Source of the DNA: Cylicocyclus nassatus
Lineage: Eukaryota > Nematoda > Chromadorea > Rhabditida > Strongylidae
DNA: 64,000 bases
Assembly: GCA_958299035.1 (NCBI GenBank)
Contig: CATQJL010000112.1
Span: 63,843,823 to 63,907,822 of the forward strand
Direction: 5' to 3'
Shown: piece by piece, positions 35,300 through 46,232 of the stretch
How positions within the stretch are numbered: the first letter of the stretch is position 1
Layout: the number at the start of each line of letters is the position of its first letter
Notes under the pieces: generated by a model
What the model saw: only the letters and a program-made list of their open reading frames with translations
The model's database searches: none
Told to the model about the DNA's origin: nothing
Position numbers and translations under genes: made by a program

Positions 35300-35600
35300 T
35301 ATATTATAGTATTCACCAAAGAGACAAGATTGCTATGAACTTTTCAAGGGCCGACGTTTCGGCGGCTTCGCCTTTGTCAGAGCCTGGAAGGTTGAAGTCA
35401 GCAATCTTTTCTCTCAATCGTCAACAGAAGGCCCAGAATTGCATTTGATCGGTTAGATCGTGCTCGAAATTACGGTAATCAAACCCATCTTGGATGACCA
35501 GCACGAGAGCTATAGCGAACACGTTATGACAAGAGACCGTCCCTCAGCTCTTTTTATATGTGCTCATGATTAAATCCACATGAAGATTGATAGACTGATA
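35300..35600 (-). other. Penelope-like 3'/pLTR-type tail with hammerhead-like motif
   Basis: On the minus strand, 35348-35386 reads CTCTGACAAAGGCGAAGC then CGCCGAAACGTCGG. Stem II of a hammerhead (GGCG/CGCC with an AAGC loop) and the GAAAC core half are visible. The first core half is CTGACAA where CTGANGA is expected. Hammerhead motifs of this kind are known in pseudo-LTRs of Penelope-like elements. No RT frame is found next to it here. Confidence 0.4.
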
Positions 35601-35655
35601 ACTTTTGCGTGACGGTGATACACTATCTCCATTTGATAAACGAATCGCTACGTTA

Positions 35656-36112
35656 AAGGCCGTGTCCAAGCAAAAAGTCGATTTCGAGATTTTGTGCTTA
35701 ACTGGGCCTATTCGCTATGCTGGATCCGAAAATCAACACTGGAGAGCGCAAAACGACGAAAAAAAGGCTCTGACGGAGAAGGGAAATTGCAGGTGGGCGG
35801 GGCTCTTCACATAGTGACGTCACTCTCCCACCTTCGGGAGCAATCTCCTTGCTTCCGCTAGTCTCCCTATCATCACCATCAGCCAACTGCGAAACGTATG
35901 ACATAAAATCGGAACCGAGAAGATCGCTTCTAAAACCTTGGAGAGTGACGTCACGGTGTGGACGGCCCCGCCCACCCGCGATTTCCCTCCTCTGTTAGGG
36001 CCTTTTTCTCGCGTTTTCGCGCTCTCCATTGTGGTTTATCGGATTCAGCATGGCGAATAGGCCCGGGTAAGCACAAAATCTCAAAGTCGACTTTTTGCTT
36101 GGACACTGCCTT
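35656..36112. mobile_element. 457-bp TIR element, AAGGCxGTGTCCAAGC termini
   Basis: Terminal repeats of about 175 bp: AAGGCCGTGTCCAAGCAAAA on the left and AAGGCAGTGTCCAAGCAAAA reversed on the right. Inner matches include GTCGACTTT/AAGTCGATTT, GGGCCTATTCGC and GTGGGCGGGGC. Flanks (TTAA against TTAG) hint at a short imperfect target duplication. No transposase is present. Its termini resemble those of the intronic MITE at 16784-16977. Confidence 0.78.
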
Positions 36113-36349
36113 TAGGCCTAAGGCATACCTCGCGCGATTCCTGTCGCTTTCAAGCGGAATTTATTATTGGATAAATTCCGCATGAAATTCTTGACTTCCT
36201 GACGTAATCATTTATATTCACTTTACAAGATTCGCAGGTAGTTTCGAGAAATCGAAAATTTGAATAGACATAATGTTTGAGGCTTATTACGATTCCAACT
36301 TCATATGCATTCAAGTTTGTGCGTTCGAAAGCTATCCTGAAGAGCTTGG

Positions 36350-37270
36350 GTGCGTAGCAAGTGGTACCCGGGCAGCCGACTGCTACCGCAGCCAGCCGCC
36401 AGAGGTGGCGTCAGCGCAGCCGCGTACGGTAGGATAATTGCGCTAGCCGTCTGAAACTCTCCGACGAGGGATTTCTTCGCACCTCGTCGCGCTGAGGTGC
36501 GATATCAGCCTGAGGGACAACGCGATAATATCGATCTTATATGTCAATATATCTATATCAGAGGCAACGAATTCTAGGTTATTAATTTTTTTTTCATGGA
36601 ATACCTGAAGAAATCATGGAACACCTGAAGAAGCGATGAATTTTCCACATACGCTTGTTGAGCCTGAGGCTCTTGTTAAAGGCTGTATAGATTAGACGTT
36701 TGGTTCTTGATGACCTACTCTATTGTCTTTCATATCAGCATCAGTGACTTACTCAGTTTTTGACACACTTTGGCTCAGTCGTTTGACCTAATTTGGCTTA
36801 TCAGCTTTTTTATCATCGCTAAGTCTTTGAATCCTCATTTAAGCAAACCTTTTTCTCCTTTGAACTTCCGTATTCCTCCGGTTCTGAATTTAAAAAAACA
36901 AAATTTTTGATAACTAAACACTTTTTAAATTTTGAATTGATTCACCTTTTGGTCATTTTAGGAAATTGAAATTTTGAACCATTCTCCTTTAGAAAAACTT
37001 TACTCTGTGTAAATTTGTTCATTTTCATTTTATCAATAAATTAGGAATTTTTTGCTGATTAAAATGATATAGATAATGATAACATTATTGATGATATCGC
37101 CCACCCTGAGGCTGATATCGCACCTCAACGCGACGAGGTGCGAGGAAACCTCTCGGCGGAGAGGTATCAGACGGTTAATTATCCTACCGTATGCGGCTGC
37201 GCTGACGCCAGCTCTGGCGGCTGGCTGTGGCAGCAGTCGGCTGCCTGGGTACCACTTGCACACCTCCCCT
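36350..37270. mobile_element. 920-bp element with about 190-bp GC-rich inverted ends
   Basis: The left end (GCAAGTGGTACCCGGGCAGC, GTACGGTAGGATAATT, CACCTCGTCGCGCTGAGGTG, GATATCAGCCTGAGGG) is matched in reverse by the right end. The AT-rich middle has no open frame of note. Such long TIRs with an empty interior suggest a non-autonomous fold-back transposon. Confidence 0.78.
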
Positions 37271-37313
37271 TGAATTGCTCTAACTAGATGCACGTCATGT
37301 CTGCTTGAAATAT

Positions 37314-37345
37314 TAGGTTGGTCCGAAGGTTTTGTCAGTTTCTTT
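37314..37345 (+). mobile_element. Solo mariner-type terminus
   Basis: TTAGGTTGGTCCGAAGGTTT resembles the ends of the MITE at 31080-31802. No partner terminus is found in the following kilobase, so this is a fragment. Confidence 0.4.
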
Positions 37346-37489
37346 CAATCCATCGGCAAACACGCTAGAATAAAGGTAAGCAAACGCTTAAAAATGTACC
37401 TTAATTGTCCTCTTTTCTTTGAATCTCGGCATGACAATGATGTAGTTTATTTGTTAGTTGTGCCAACACGAGGTTTCGGCGAAGCTTTA

Positions 37490-38820
37490 ATAGTAGAGCG
37501 GCCTAATGTTTCGAGCAATCCTCGTCTTCAGAGGCCTAAAGTGGCGCACGATCGATGATCTTATGCTTGTCCCACCAAACGCCTTGTCAACACTGGCCAG
37601 TTTTTCGATTTTCCCTATGGAATCACTGGTGAAAATCAAATGGGATGACAAACTGACCGTGGCTCTACCGCTATCACACCGATGGTGTTGTGCGACCGCC
37701 TTCTCCGAATTAGTAGTGCAAATTAGCCATACAAGTCAATCTATTGCACTACTCTGTCACAGCTCACATAACGGGATGAATGGCAGAAATTCATTTGTAA
37801 TGGCTAAACACTCATTTCTGTTGTTCATTTGCGGGTTCCTATGAGAGATCCAGAAGGCTTCGAGAGCTTTCCGTGCAGAGATATCCGGTCCGTAAGCCAA
37901 AATGGAGCATTTGATTAGATAGTCATTGTCACCGTGATCGTTGTGCTTGTGCCTTCCGAGAGGTGATGTCAGACTACCTTTTCTCTTACTGGCTAGATCC
38001 TTCATTCTCACACCAAGTGCTCTTCCGGTTTCTCCAATATAGGTGGCGCAGCATGTCAAGCAATCGATCTGATATACCACACCTGTTTTAGCGCAGTTAC
38101 CACATTGTTATACGGACAAATAGTGCATTCTTTCGAAATGCAGTATTTGTCGTAAAGCCTATTTCGCACAAGTCGTTTCCTGATGTTATCGGTTGGGATG
38201 TTCACGAGAACGATATTATCGCCTAACTGCTCGCTTTATGCTATGCTGTACGGCAGCACTGACTTGTTCGGAGATGTAAGGTAAACTGAGTGGTATCTTA
38301 CTACTTGCTGAACGCTTTTCTGAGTCTACCAAGCAACTGTGCATTTGGTATCCGCTATTCTTAGCGACGCTCAAGGCCATAGCTCGTAACTCCGTTCTCT
38401 CTTCATCTCCTGTACAAACTTGTGCTGCGGTCTCAACATGTTTCGTATAACAGCATGTTTAACAGCAGATGAATGTGAAGAACGAGCATGTAGTAAGATA
38501 TTTCTGCAGCTCTTCTTTCGATACCATTTCACAATTACAGCCAGACACTTCAAATTGCACGTTTAGGTAAGGCAGCCAACCATCCGTCGGTTGTTCTCGC
38601 GTAAATCTTGTACTGAGACTGCTGATTCAGTAATCGAAAGCATTCGTCCATTTCGGACTGCGTAGATGTTATGAGACAGCAGTTATCGATATATCTGCAA
38701 TACATAAGAGGCTATCGTAACAACACCGGGTTCTCGATTCTTCTCATAAAACATATCGCAAGCGCTGGCGCAAGTCTTTGTTCCAACGCGAGACTTTCAG
38801 TTGGGTGAAGTAAGTTCCTA
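37490..38820 (-). mobile_element. Penelope-like retroelement, 5'-truncated and decayed
   Basis: Reading on the minus strand from about 38800: RT motif-like PVLLR-PLMYCRYIDNC (the catalytic Y-x-DD appears as YIDN, so the second Asp is lost), EMDECFRLLNQQSQYKIY, DGWLPYLNVQFEV, then in another frame KWYRKKSCRNILLHARSSHS and AVIRNML, and again VCTGDEER. The GIY-YIG endonuclease is in one frame at 38080-37757: VYQIDCLTCCATYIGETGRA, LGVRMKDLAS, SPLGRHKHNDHGDN and LEAFWI. Several frameshifts and stops separate the RT blocks. Downstream, 37500-37536 carries CTGAAGACGAGGATTGCTC then GAAAC between two GGCC blocks, a hammerhead-like arrangement of the sort seen in this class. PLEs prime at exposed 3' ends; this copy cannot be autonomous. 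Confidence 0.8.
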
Positions 38821-40500
38821 ACGTGACTCACTTCCTCTTATTCCTTTTACATAAATGAAATCACTATCGTTACAAAAAACTCAAACAATCATATAGTTGA
38901 AGGACTACTTTCTCCCTTACAGATTGTTTCAAAATTGCTACTCCTACTGAAGGTCATATCTTGCTGGTCGACAATGGTCGTTGAGGCTCAGCTCTAAGCA
39001 ATATCAAGCTAAATTCTAAGGTCGTCTGAAGCTATTGCATCTGCGGTTAACCTTGTGTGAAGCTTGAAAGCTCGCTTTAACCTGTTATCAACAATTATGG
39101 GGGTGTGGACAGCTTAAAATTACAAGAAGGACTTGATAGCTGACTATTTCGGGACAAAATATTACAAGTGCCTTTGGTGTTTTTGTAATCGTAGTGTCGG
39201 TTGCCTTCATGAAGTTCGTTGAAGTTTGTTTATTTTTCTCTCTGATGCTTCCAGACTGGTTTAGGGAATTGAGCTCAGCGCTTACGGGTACTGCTCAAGC
39301 AATATAAGTATGATTGAACTAGTTTCCAACCTTTTAGAAGATCGTGGTTACGCTAAACTTGGTTGTCTCAAAAGCGTTTGAGCATTATGCAGTAGAGGAA
39401 TGAAAAAGAATGAGCTTTCTCGTAATAAACGGTATTCGAAACGCGTCTGCAAAATTGATCAAAGCCCAAAACTTCAAAGAAATGAGAGTGTAATGCTGAA
39501 GCAACAACTTTTATCTATGTGAGGAACTTCAATAAAATCGCGATATATTTTTATCTTTGATACAGGAAATTTGATTGCGCTGATGTAATGGGGAGATAGA
39601 CGTCTTGAAGCACGACTAAATCATGGGAAAGGGACCAATGCTTTCAAACATTAATTCAAAACGCCAAAACATTCAGCAACAAAATCGGTAAAAGCACTGA
39701 TAATTTCACGGTATGTGAAAATGACATGCCGTGAAATTCTATCAGGCGAAACGGAAAATAATGGGAGATCTAGATTTTTCTTCCACAACCTGTGGCGCCT
39801 CAAAGAACTCGGACAGGCTGGACTGGGCTTAGGACTAAGCCAAAGTTGTCAGCTTATCTCGAAATTTTTTTCATAAGCATCAGAGTTTCTTCAAATGATG
39901 ATTTTTTTTATTTACTGCGTACTGAACAGCTAAACGTATTTGGATGAACTATCAGCAGGAGGCCTGCGCTTACGCTACAAAAATGAGTAAAGCCTTGACG
40001 TTTGCTTCTTTAAAAGAGACTTACAAGCTATAGAATGACCAAAACGACTATCATGATGACCCGCGATATTTTAGTTCGGATAATCTCTAAGAAAATAGTA
40101 AATTGTGTTATAGACAATTTCTATTGCAAACAGTCACTAAATTTTTGAAAGATTTGCGTCTAATCCTATACTTTCCTTCTCATTATTACCCTTTTGTCAC
40201 GATGAGATCTACGATCCTAAGACAACAGTTTTGAAGTGGTTCGAAAATGCCTGGGAAACATTATGTAGTCTATACATAGTATACTTTTATGATTAAAAAC
40301 ATCGGAATTTTTAAACCATCTTCACTATTCACTGACTGAGTTCTGTAAAGTGTGTTGCGGTGTTCCCGCAATGGTACCAATTCTAGAATGTTGAGGAATG
40401 TTGTTTAAGTCCTTTAGAGGAAGAATTGAATTTACATGTTTTGATCGAACTTTACTAAGAAATAGGTGAACTTTAACAAGCAATGGAAAATTGTGCACTG
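38815..40500. repeat. Unidentified 1.7-kb repeat, copy A (inverted with 51130-53560)
   Basis: Long, colinear, inverted similarity with 51130-53560. Shared pieces include CATATCTTGCTGGTCGACA, GTTGAGGCTCAGC, GTTTATTTTTCTC, GAGCTCAGCGCTT, GAGAGTGTAATGCTGAAG, GCGCCTCAAAGAACTCGGAC and ACATTATGTAGTCTATACAT. No open frame of useful length is present, and no TIR or LTR is recognised. It abuts the 5' break of the Penelope-like fragment. Confidence 0.68.
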
Positions 40501-40584
40501 GGACTGTCAACCGAATTGTCCGCGTGCTTGTTAACGTCTTTTGCGCACGATGTCAACCTGTGATAAAGTGTATTATACGCACCT

Positions 40585-40910
40585 CCTTTGGCGATCATAT
40601 CTTGCTGGTCGACAGTGGTTCTTGAGGCTCAGCTCTAAGCTCATATCAAGCTAAATTCTTTGGTCTAGGTCTGAAGTTATCACAACTGCGGGTAACCTTG
40701 TGTGGAATTTGAAGGCCCGCGTTAACGTGTTTTTAACAACTAAAGGGCTGTGAGCAGCTACCAAAGACTAGAAAGACTTGATGGCTGACTTTCACAACAA
40801 AATAATACAAGCACCTTTGAAGTTTTTGTAACAATAATGTCACTTGCCTCCACGAAGTTCGTTGATGTTTGTTTATTTTCTCTCTGCCGCTTCAAGACTG
40901 GTATATCAGT
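40585..40910. repeat. Partial second copy of the same repeat
   Basis: Direct repeat of 38955-39250: GATCATATCTTGCTGGTCGA, GAGGCTCAGCTCTAAGC, ATATCAAGCTAAATTCT, GTAACCTTGTGTG and CGAAGTTCGTTGA occur in the same order in both. Divergence is moderate. Confidence 0.65.
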
Positions 40911-41130
40911 TTCCAATTCCGCATGTGAAGGTGGTGCAAAGTAAATTCATCGTCGTGTCGTCTTTTTCGCGAAGCAAATTTGGAACGACGGACTCGTCAG
41001 AGCTACAAGATTGAATAAAACTGCTACGTCAACTACTGGACTATACGTGTGCAATACGTCTCTAAATAGGGAACGATTCCAAATTAAGGTGGCCAATCGG
41101 AATGAACCATATACCTTTAGTTAAGTCTTG

Positions 41131-41660
41131 AAGAGCTGATTTCAAATCTGCCTTCCTTATCTGCGATGCCGGACTATGGAAGAAAATTATAAACGTTCAA
41201 AGGTCCAAATCTGGCAACCGTTTAGAGAGCCACATCCTCAATAACTAGTTTTTCAAAAACCACCTACTGTGTCTCCGGTGAATGTGAGCATCCCTTGAAA
41301 TCAGTACACTCAATGTCTTGCTAGGCATGCAATTTCAAGTATGATTTTAAGCTCACTATGCACTAGAAATTCAGTAATCCAGACTTCTAACCGCATTTAA
41401 ATCTATGAAATCACCGGAGCTCCTATGCATGATGTACTGTGAGAACCAACTTGGGAATGCATGACGAGCAAGATATTTAGTGTATTGATTTCAAGGGATG
41501 CTCAGATCTAGCAGAGACGCATATAAGTGTTTTTGGACAACTAGTTCTTGAGAATGTGGTGCTAAATGTTCGCCAGATTTGGATCTTTGAACGCTCATAA
41601 ATTTTTCTGGAGAATGGCATTGCAGATGGGGAAGATGAATTTAAAATCAGCTTATCAAGA
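41131..41660. mobile_element. Fold-back element (arms about 200 bp)
   Basis: 41131-41330 is inverted against 41455-41660: CTGATTTCAAATCTGCCTTC, AAACGTTCAAAGGTCCAAAT, TGAGCATCCCTTGAAATCA and CTTGCTAGGCATGC all recur reversed on the right. The open frames that cross it on both strands are non-coding mirror reads. Confidence 0.65.
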
Positions 41661-42149
41661 CGCATCTAATGATGTGCGGTTAAATTTAATCGTCTGCCTC
41701 AATTTGGTATCGTCCCACTGTAAGAATGATGATGGCTTAGCTGATCATGTTTGCATTGACGTGTTAACATGTTCACGCCAATACGTGTGGAGTGATGAAC
41801 TATTGAGATTTGGTAGACTATGCCAAAATTCAAAAATCAACTTGCCCGCATGATACATTCAAGTAAAAGTGAACGATAGAGTAAAGGAGTTCCCAAAGCA
41901 TTGTTTCTCCCTCGAAAAAAGTACTTACTGTTAGTGTTGCAAGCATTTTAGGTACTTGCACGAATCAGGTGTTGACGGCTTATCGGTTTGACTCAAATGT
42001 AGGAATAGGGTAGCCCGACTAGGATCTCGCCTTGCTTCTAGCCAAAACGATTTATCATATCATTACTCACTCGTGCCCGCTATTGTTTGGATGTAGAAAC
42101 TCTAAACAATAAATAGTTGTCACGGCAACACATATAGAGGTGCTTTTTA

Positions 42150-42578
42150 GTGAATTCATGTTTTCTAAGAGACATCATTGGTGTAAAACCTAGATGTCAT
42201 GCTAAGAACAGTGTCCGAGCAGTTCCTGACGTTTCCGCTTATCTTATCTCTGTACGCTGTCCAGAAATGTCTGTGAAAGCGCGGAAACGGCGTAAACAGG
42301 AATTTTTGAAAGCAGATGTCGTCCACCTCGACCGCACGGACGGCTTAAGTTGCGGATCACGCGCAGCGCGGCTGAAATGTCGCGAGAGCACGACTTGTAC
42401 AATGGCGAATTTATACTGGGGCAAGCGCTTCACCCATGATGTGCTTCGCAGCGATGCCCATCCGCGTGGTCAAGGAGTCGACGGTACCTATACAAAGCGT
42501 AATGCACTGAATTACCTAAAAACACGAGTGATAAGAATGACAAATAACTTGGAGCCAAACAAAACCAAACCAAAATAA
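42150..42578 (+). other. GC-richer open stretch of unknown nature
   Basis: About 140 codons without a stop in DNA that is richer in GC than its neighbours. The predicted peptide is basic, has no signal peptide and no recognised domain, and I see no convincing exon boundaries. CpG-rich phrases (AAGCGCGGAAACGGCG, GATCACGCGCAGCGCGGC) suggest a recently inserted repeat as much as an exon. Confidence 0.2.
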
Positions 42579-42592
42579 ATAATCAAACAGGT

Positions 42593-42735
42593 AGAAGCAT
42601 TTGCATTCTATGAAATGAATTCGGATTGAAGTTAAGTGCTTTCGATATGTGCCACACACAATGTGCCAGCTTGATTTTGCAGTATGGAAAATACTTAACT
42701 TCAATCCGAATTCATTCATAGAATGCAAATGCTTC
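42593..42735. mobile_element. Small MITE, 55-bp inverted ends
   Basis: GAAGCATTTGCATTCTATGA then ATTCGGATTGAAGTTAAG is matched in reverse at the other end with almost no change. The total is about 143 bp, so this looks young. No target duplication is obvious. Confidence 0.75.
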
Positions 42736-42775
42736 TTCACCTGATGTTCTAGTTAGCTGATTAACTTTGCAAAGC

Positions 42776-42811
42776 GGGGGGGGGGGGGAAGGGGAGGGGA
42801 GGGGGAGGCAG
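42776..42811 (+). repeat. Long G tract with quadruplex potential
   Basis: About 13 consecutive G followed by AA and three further G4-5 runs separated by single A. This is the strongest quadruplex-like run in the window. Other mono-G/C tracts of nine or more lie near 28063, 30568, 32990, 34893, 43293, 56868 and 63890. Confidence 0.8.
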
Positions 42812-43265
42812 CCAGCATGAACGAACGCTGGAAGCTCTGTGGGCCCTATTCCTTATTTTTCATTCGGCGAAGAGCATGCTGCCCCAAATTGGACCATTAT
42901 ATTCGCGGTATACTGACAACCATAGGACTACAGTATGCTTAATCGCAGCTATCGTTCATCTTGCCACATACCTGGTAAATCTTGCTTAGTCTTTTTATGT
43001 GAACATTATGGAAGAATTTAGCTAAGTGTCCAAATGTCCTGAAGTGGCATCTTATATAATTCATTGTGGAAAAAGAGTGCAGCTCAAACTATACTTTTTC
43101 CATGTGAATCATTCAAATTGACTGGTATGCTACAAAGTAGTACGGTTGGGTTGATTCAAAAACTGATTATCTCCACAAAAGGATTTTATGACTGCTGCTT
43201 GGACAGTAGCTTAGCCAAAGTCTGCCAGTGATCAGCATAAGAGACATAAGATATACCCTCCCAAC

Positions 43266-43622
43266 AGTGGCGTACCCAGGATTTCCGCTCGGGGGGGGGG
43301 AGAAAAATTTTTCATGATGAAGATGCGTGGCGTTAGCCGCGCCTCCGAAAAATTTTTTGGGATGCTTCTCAAAATTTTTCCGGGCCCCTGACCCCAAAAT
43401 TCCAGAAAAAGGAAGCGTGGCTGCAGCCACGCCCCGAAAATTTTTTTTTTACAAGGCTAATTTGTATTTTAAAAAATTTTAAAATGTTTTAAAATTATTT
43501 ACAAGTAAAAAGTCTCTACAAACTTTTACAACACATTTGAGTATTTCGAAAATTTCGCGACTTATTCGGGGGGAGGGACCCTCCCCCCTCCCCCGGCCCC
43601 TCTCCCTCGGTACGCCGTGCCT
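43266..43622. repeat. G-run repeat with GGCGTACCxxG ends
   Basis: Starts at GTGGCGTACCCAGGATTTCC with a G(10) run and ends with CTCGGTACGCCGTGCC, a short imperfect inverted pair. CGTGGC-TTAGCCGCGCC and GCGTGGCTGCAGCCACGCC form small internal palindromes. A related fragment lies at about 28015-28140 (CTAGGATTTCCGTTCGTGGG, G-run, GGTGCATGGCGTCA). Confidence 0.6.
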
Positions 43623-44540
43623 CCCAGGGTGCATCCTTTTGAACAGGCTTTCTAAAGCACGTCCTTTTTAGTCCACAAAATGTATTTTTTAAAACTGCTT
43701 TCGAATGACAGGTGACTTATGAAGGCATATTAAAAGTGGAGCAACGCAAACGTTGCAACGACAGGAAGAGCACAAAACGATTGTTTCTTACTCTAAAAGG
43801 ATTTATTACAAGGACACCACAGCGTCACTAAGCATTTTATTTTATTTTTTATTTTATTTTATAAATACACTCGAGGTGCACCAGAGCAAAGAAATAAAAG
43901 AAGATCCAAACAAACAATGAGACCAGCCAGTCCTCAGCCGCAAGAGAAGATAAATGAAAATACGGAATGAAACAAAACTCGAAGCTCTAGACCCAGCTTG
44001 TAAAGATGAACGAAAGTAACTTGATAAAAAACAATCACATGAATCTTGCACACTCTAAAATTAAAGATGCCCCGTTTTTGGGTGTCGACGAGCCCGCCGG
44101 TAAGGCTAGCTGACCTGAACCCATTGAAGATTAAATTTTAGAGGAAGCAAAATTCAGATTAAAAGTGGCAGAGTAAACATCTACCAACTACTCCAAAAGG
44201 CACTTCATTAGGCGGACAAAGAGTGCCCTAGATGGGAAACTAGGCTTCGTTAAGGCAGTAAGGTGTGATAAAACTTCTGACGAATGAGCCGGGCTGGTTC
44301 AGTTGTTAGTCAATGATGCTTAAGGTTAGTAACAATCAATAAATAAAGCCAGGCTACAGAATCAAGCTGCAACTGAAGAACACCAGGACTCGGCTCCGAA
44401 AAATGACCGTGCGGACCGAAAACCGACATGCTAGTAATACCAACAGCCATAAAGCCAAGAAGAGAAAGAACTGGTAACTGAAAAACGACAAAATTAAAAT
44501 CATTCCAAAAAGCTTAGGGATGGCTGTGTGTCAGCTCTCA

Positions 44541-46232
44541 TCAACTTAGCCCTGAAGGAGCGTGCAGTCTGAACATAACATCCATAGGCAACCGCTGAAA
44601 CCATCTAGCAGACCTGCAGAATATGTTACTGTGCATTTTTGCAAGATTGTGCTTTTTGACTTTGGCGTAGTGCAAATTAAATCCTCCCGACCTTTCACTA
44701 GCTGGCATGAATATCCAATATTTACTTGCCTTCAACCGATTTTCACCCTTTAAAACTTGAAAACAAAACGCTAAATCTGAGAGATTGCGACGAAAAGAAA
44801 GACTATGTAATTTGAACATTCTAAGCCGTACATTATAATCTGGTATACTGTTATCAGAATAGAGTCGCCTGTACAAGAGACTCGTGAATGTTTTTTGCAC
44901 TTTTTCTATTTTACAAATATCTTTTTTCCGGGCAGGATTCCAAACTTGGGAGCAATATTCTAGATGGGGGCGAATGAGGGCTTTGTAGAGACGCGTCACT
45001 AGTGCAAGCGAGTTACTCCTTACGGTGCGCAGCAGCACGAATAGGGAGGTGTAAGCATTTCTGACAGCAGCATCGATATGTTCAGAAAACTTTAGTTTAG
45101 CATCAACAAGCACTCCCAAGTCCCTAGCTGAGCCGCATGACCTCAACGCAAGACCCTCAACCACATAAGTACCTGCACAACCATTTCCTATATGCAGTAC
45201 GCAACTCTTGTCAAGATTGAGTGTTAAATTCCAAGTCGTTGCCCATTCAACCAGATTGGAAAGAGACAATTGTAAAGCTGACTGAACCTCAATTCGATCT
45301 TCTGCATCGTACATTCCGTATATCTTTATATCATCTGCATACATCTGCACTTTAACCTTTTGAGAAGTATGGAGTAAGTTAGGCAACTCCATAGCATAAA
45401 TGAGGAATAATGTAGGCGATAAAACTCCTCCTTGAAGAACACCACTTGCACAAGAATAGGTATCCGAAAATCGGTCATGAACTCTAACAGTCATATAGCG
45501 GTTGTGCAGATACGAATCAAACCATGCGAACAGCGGGTCATCAACGCCTATCATTTTGAGTTTCTTCACTAGCATATCATGACAGACCCTATCAAATGCT
45601 TTAGATAAATCAATATAAAGCACATCCACACATTTTTTACAATTCAAGGCAAGAGTCCAGTCATAAATACTGTTAACCAAATTTGTTGTCGTCGAGGCAC
45701 CATTGATGAAACCATGCTGCTCAGCAGGGACCATGCCAGCTTTATCAAGCCAGGACACAAGCTCATCTCTTATACACTTTTCCATGACTTTTGCAGGTGT
45801 AGGTAGCAGACTAATAGGGCGAAAATCCCTCACCCGCCTAGCGCCCTGGACCTTAGGGATAGGTGTTACAAGGGCGTGCTTCCAAAGTGCGGGTACCTCT
45901 CCTAATAACATGGATATGTTGAAAATATGTGCTAATGGTGTGGCCAGAGATGAGGAACACTTCTTGTATACAATCTGAGGTGTGCCGTCATATGTTTCAG
46001 TAGCGGAGCTTTTGAGGTGCTTCAAAATTCGGCAGACTTCATGCGATTCAAAGAAGATTGAGGACAATTTCCCTCGCACATCATGAATATTGCCAACAGC
46101 AGGTGCACTACTGTTCGTAGAAGTGAAGACGCTAGCAAAATAGGCTCCAAGAACTTTCGCCTTCTCTTCATCGCGGAAAAATCGAGCACCAAGGTCATTT
46201 TCGAGGGTGGGGAGGTTAGAATTTGGCTTCAT
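44541..46232 (-). CDS. LINE ORF2 reverse transcriptase portion (563 codons open)
   Basis: Contiguous open frame encoding the RT and C-terminal region of the surrounding LINE. Visible motifs: VTPIPKVQGARRVRDFRPIS (about residues 122-141), HGFINGASTTTNL (174-185), IDLSKAFDRVCH with the first catalytic Asp (about 207-218), GVLQGGVLSPTLF (264-276) and QMYADDIKIYG with the YADD catalytic pair (about 298-301). The C-terminus has HLEYCSQVWNP and KIEKVQKTFTSLLYRRL, a usual CR1/Jockey ending. The family reverse-transcribes its own RNA at a nicked target. The RT looks catalytically intact, but upstream frame breaks separate it from the endonuclease, so the element as a whole should be dead. Confidence 0.85.
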   Translation of the reverse strand: MKPNSNLPTLENDLGARFFRDEEKAKVLGAYFASVFTSTNSSAPAVGNIHDVRGKLSSIFFESHEVCRILKHLKSSATETYDGTPQIVYKKCSSSLATPLAHIFNISMLLGEVPALWKHALVTPIPKVQGARRVRDFRPISLLPTPAKVMEKCIRDELVSWLDKAGMVPAEQHGFINGASTTTNLVNSIYDWTLALNCKKCVDVLYIDLSKAFDRVCHDMLVKKLKMIGVDDPLFAWFDSYLHNRYMTVRVHDRFSDTYSCASGVLQGGVLSPTLFLIYAMELPNLLHTSQKVKVQMYADDIKIYGMYDAEDRIEVQSALQLSLSNLVEWATTWNLTLNLDKSCVLHIGNGCAGTYVVEGLALRSCGSARDLGVLVDAKLKFSEHIDAAVRNAYTSLFVLLRTVRSNSLALVTRLYKALIRPHLEYCSQVWNPARKKDICKIEKVQKTFTSLLYRRLYSDNSIPDYNVRLRMFKLHSLSFRRNLSDLAFCFQVLKGENRLKASKYWIFMPASERSGGFNLHYAKVKKHNLAKMHSNIFCRSARWFQRLPMDVMFRLHAPSGLS

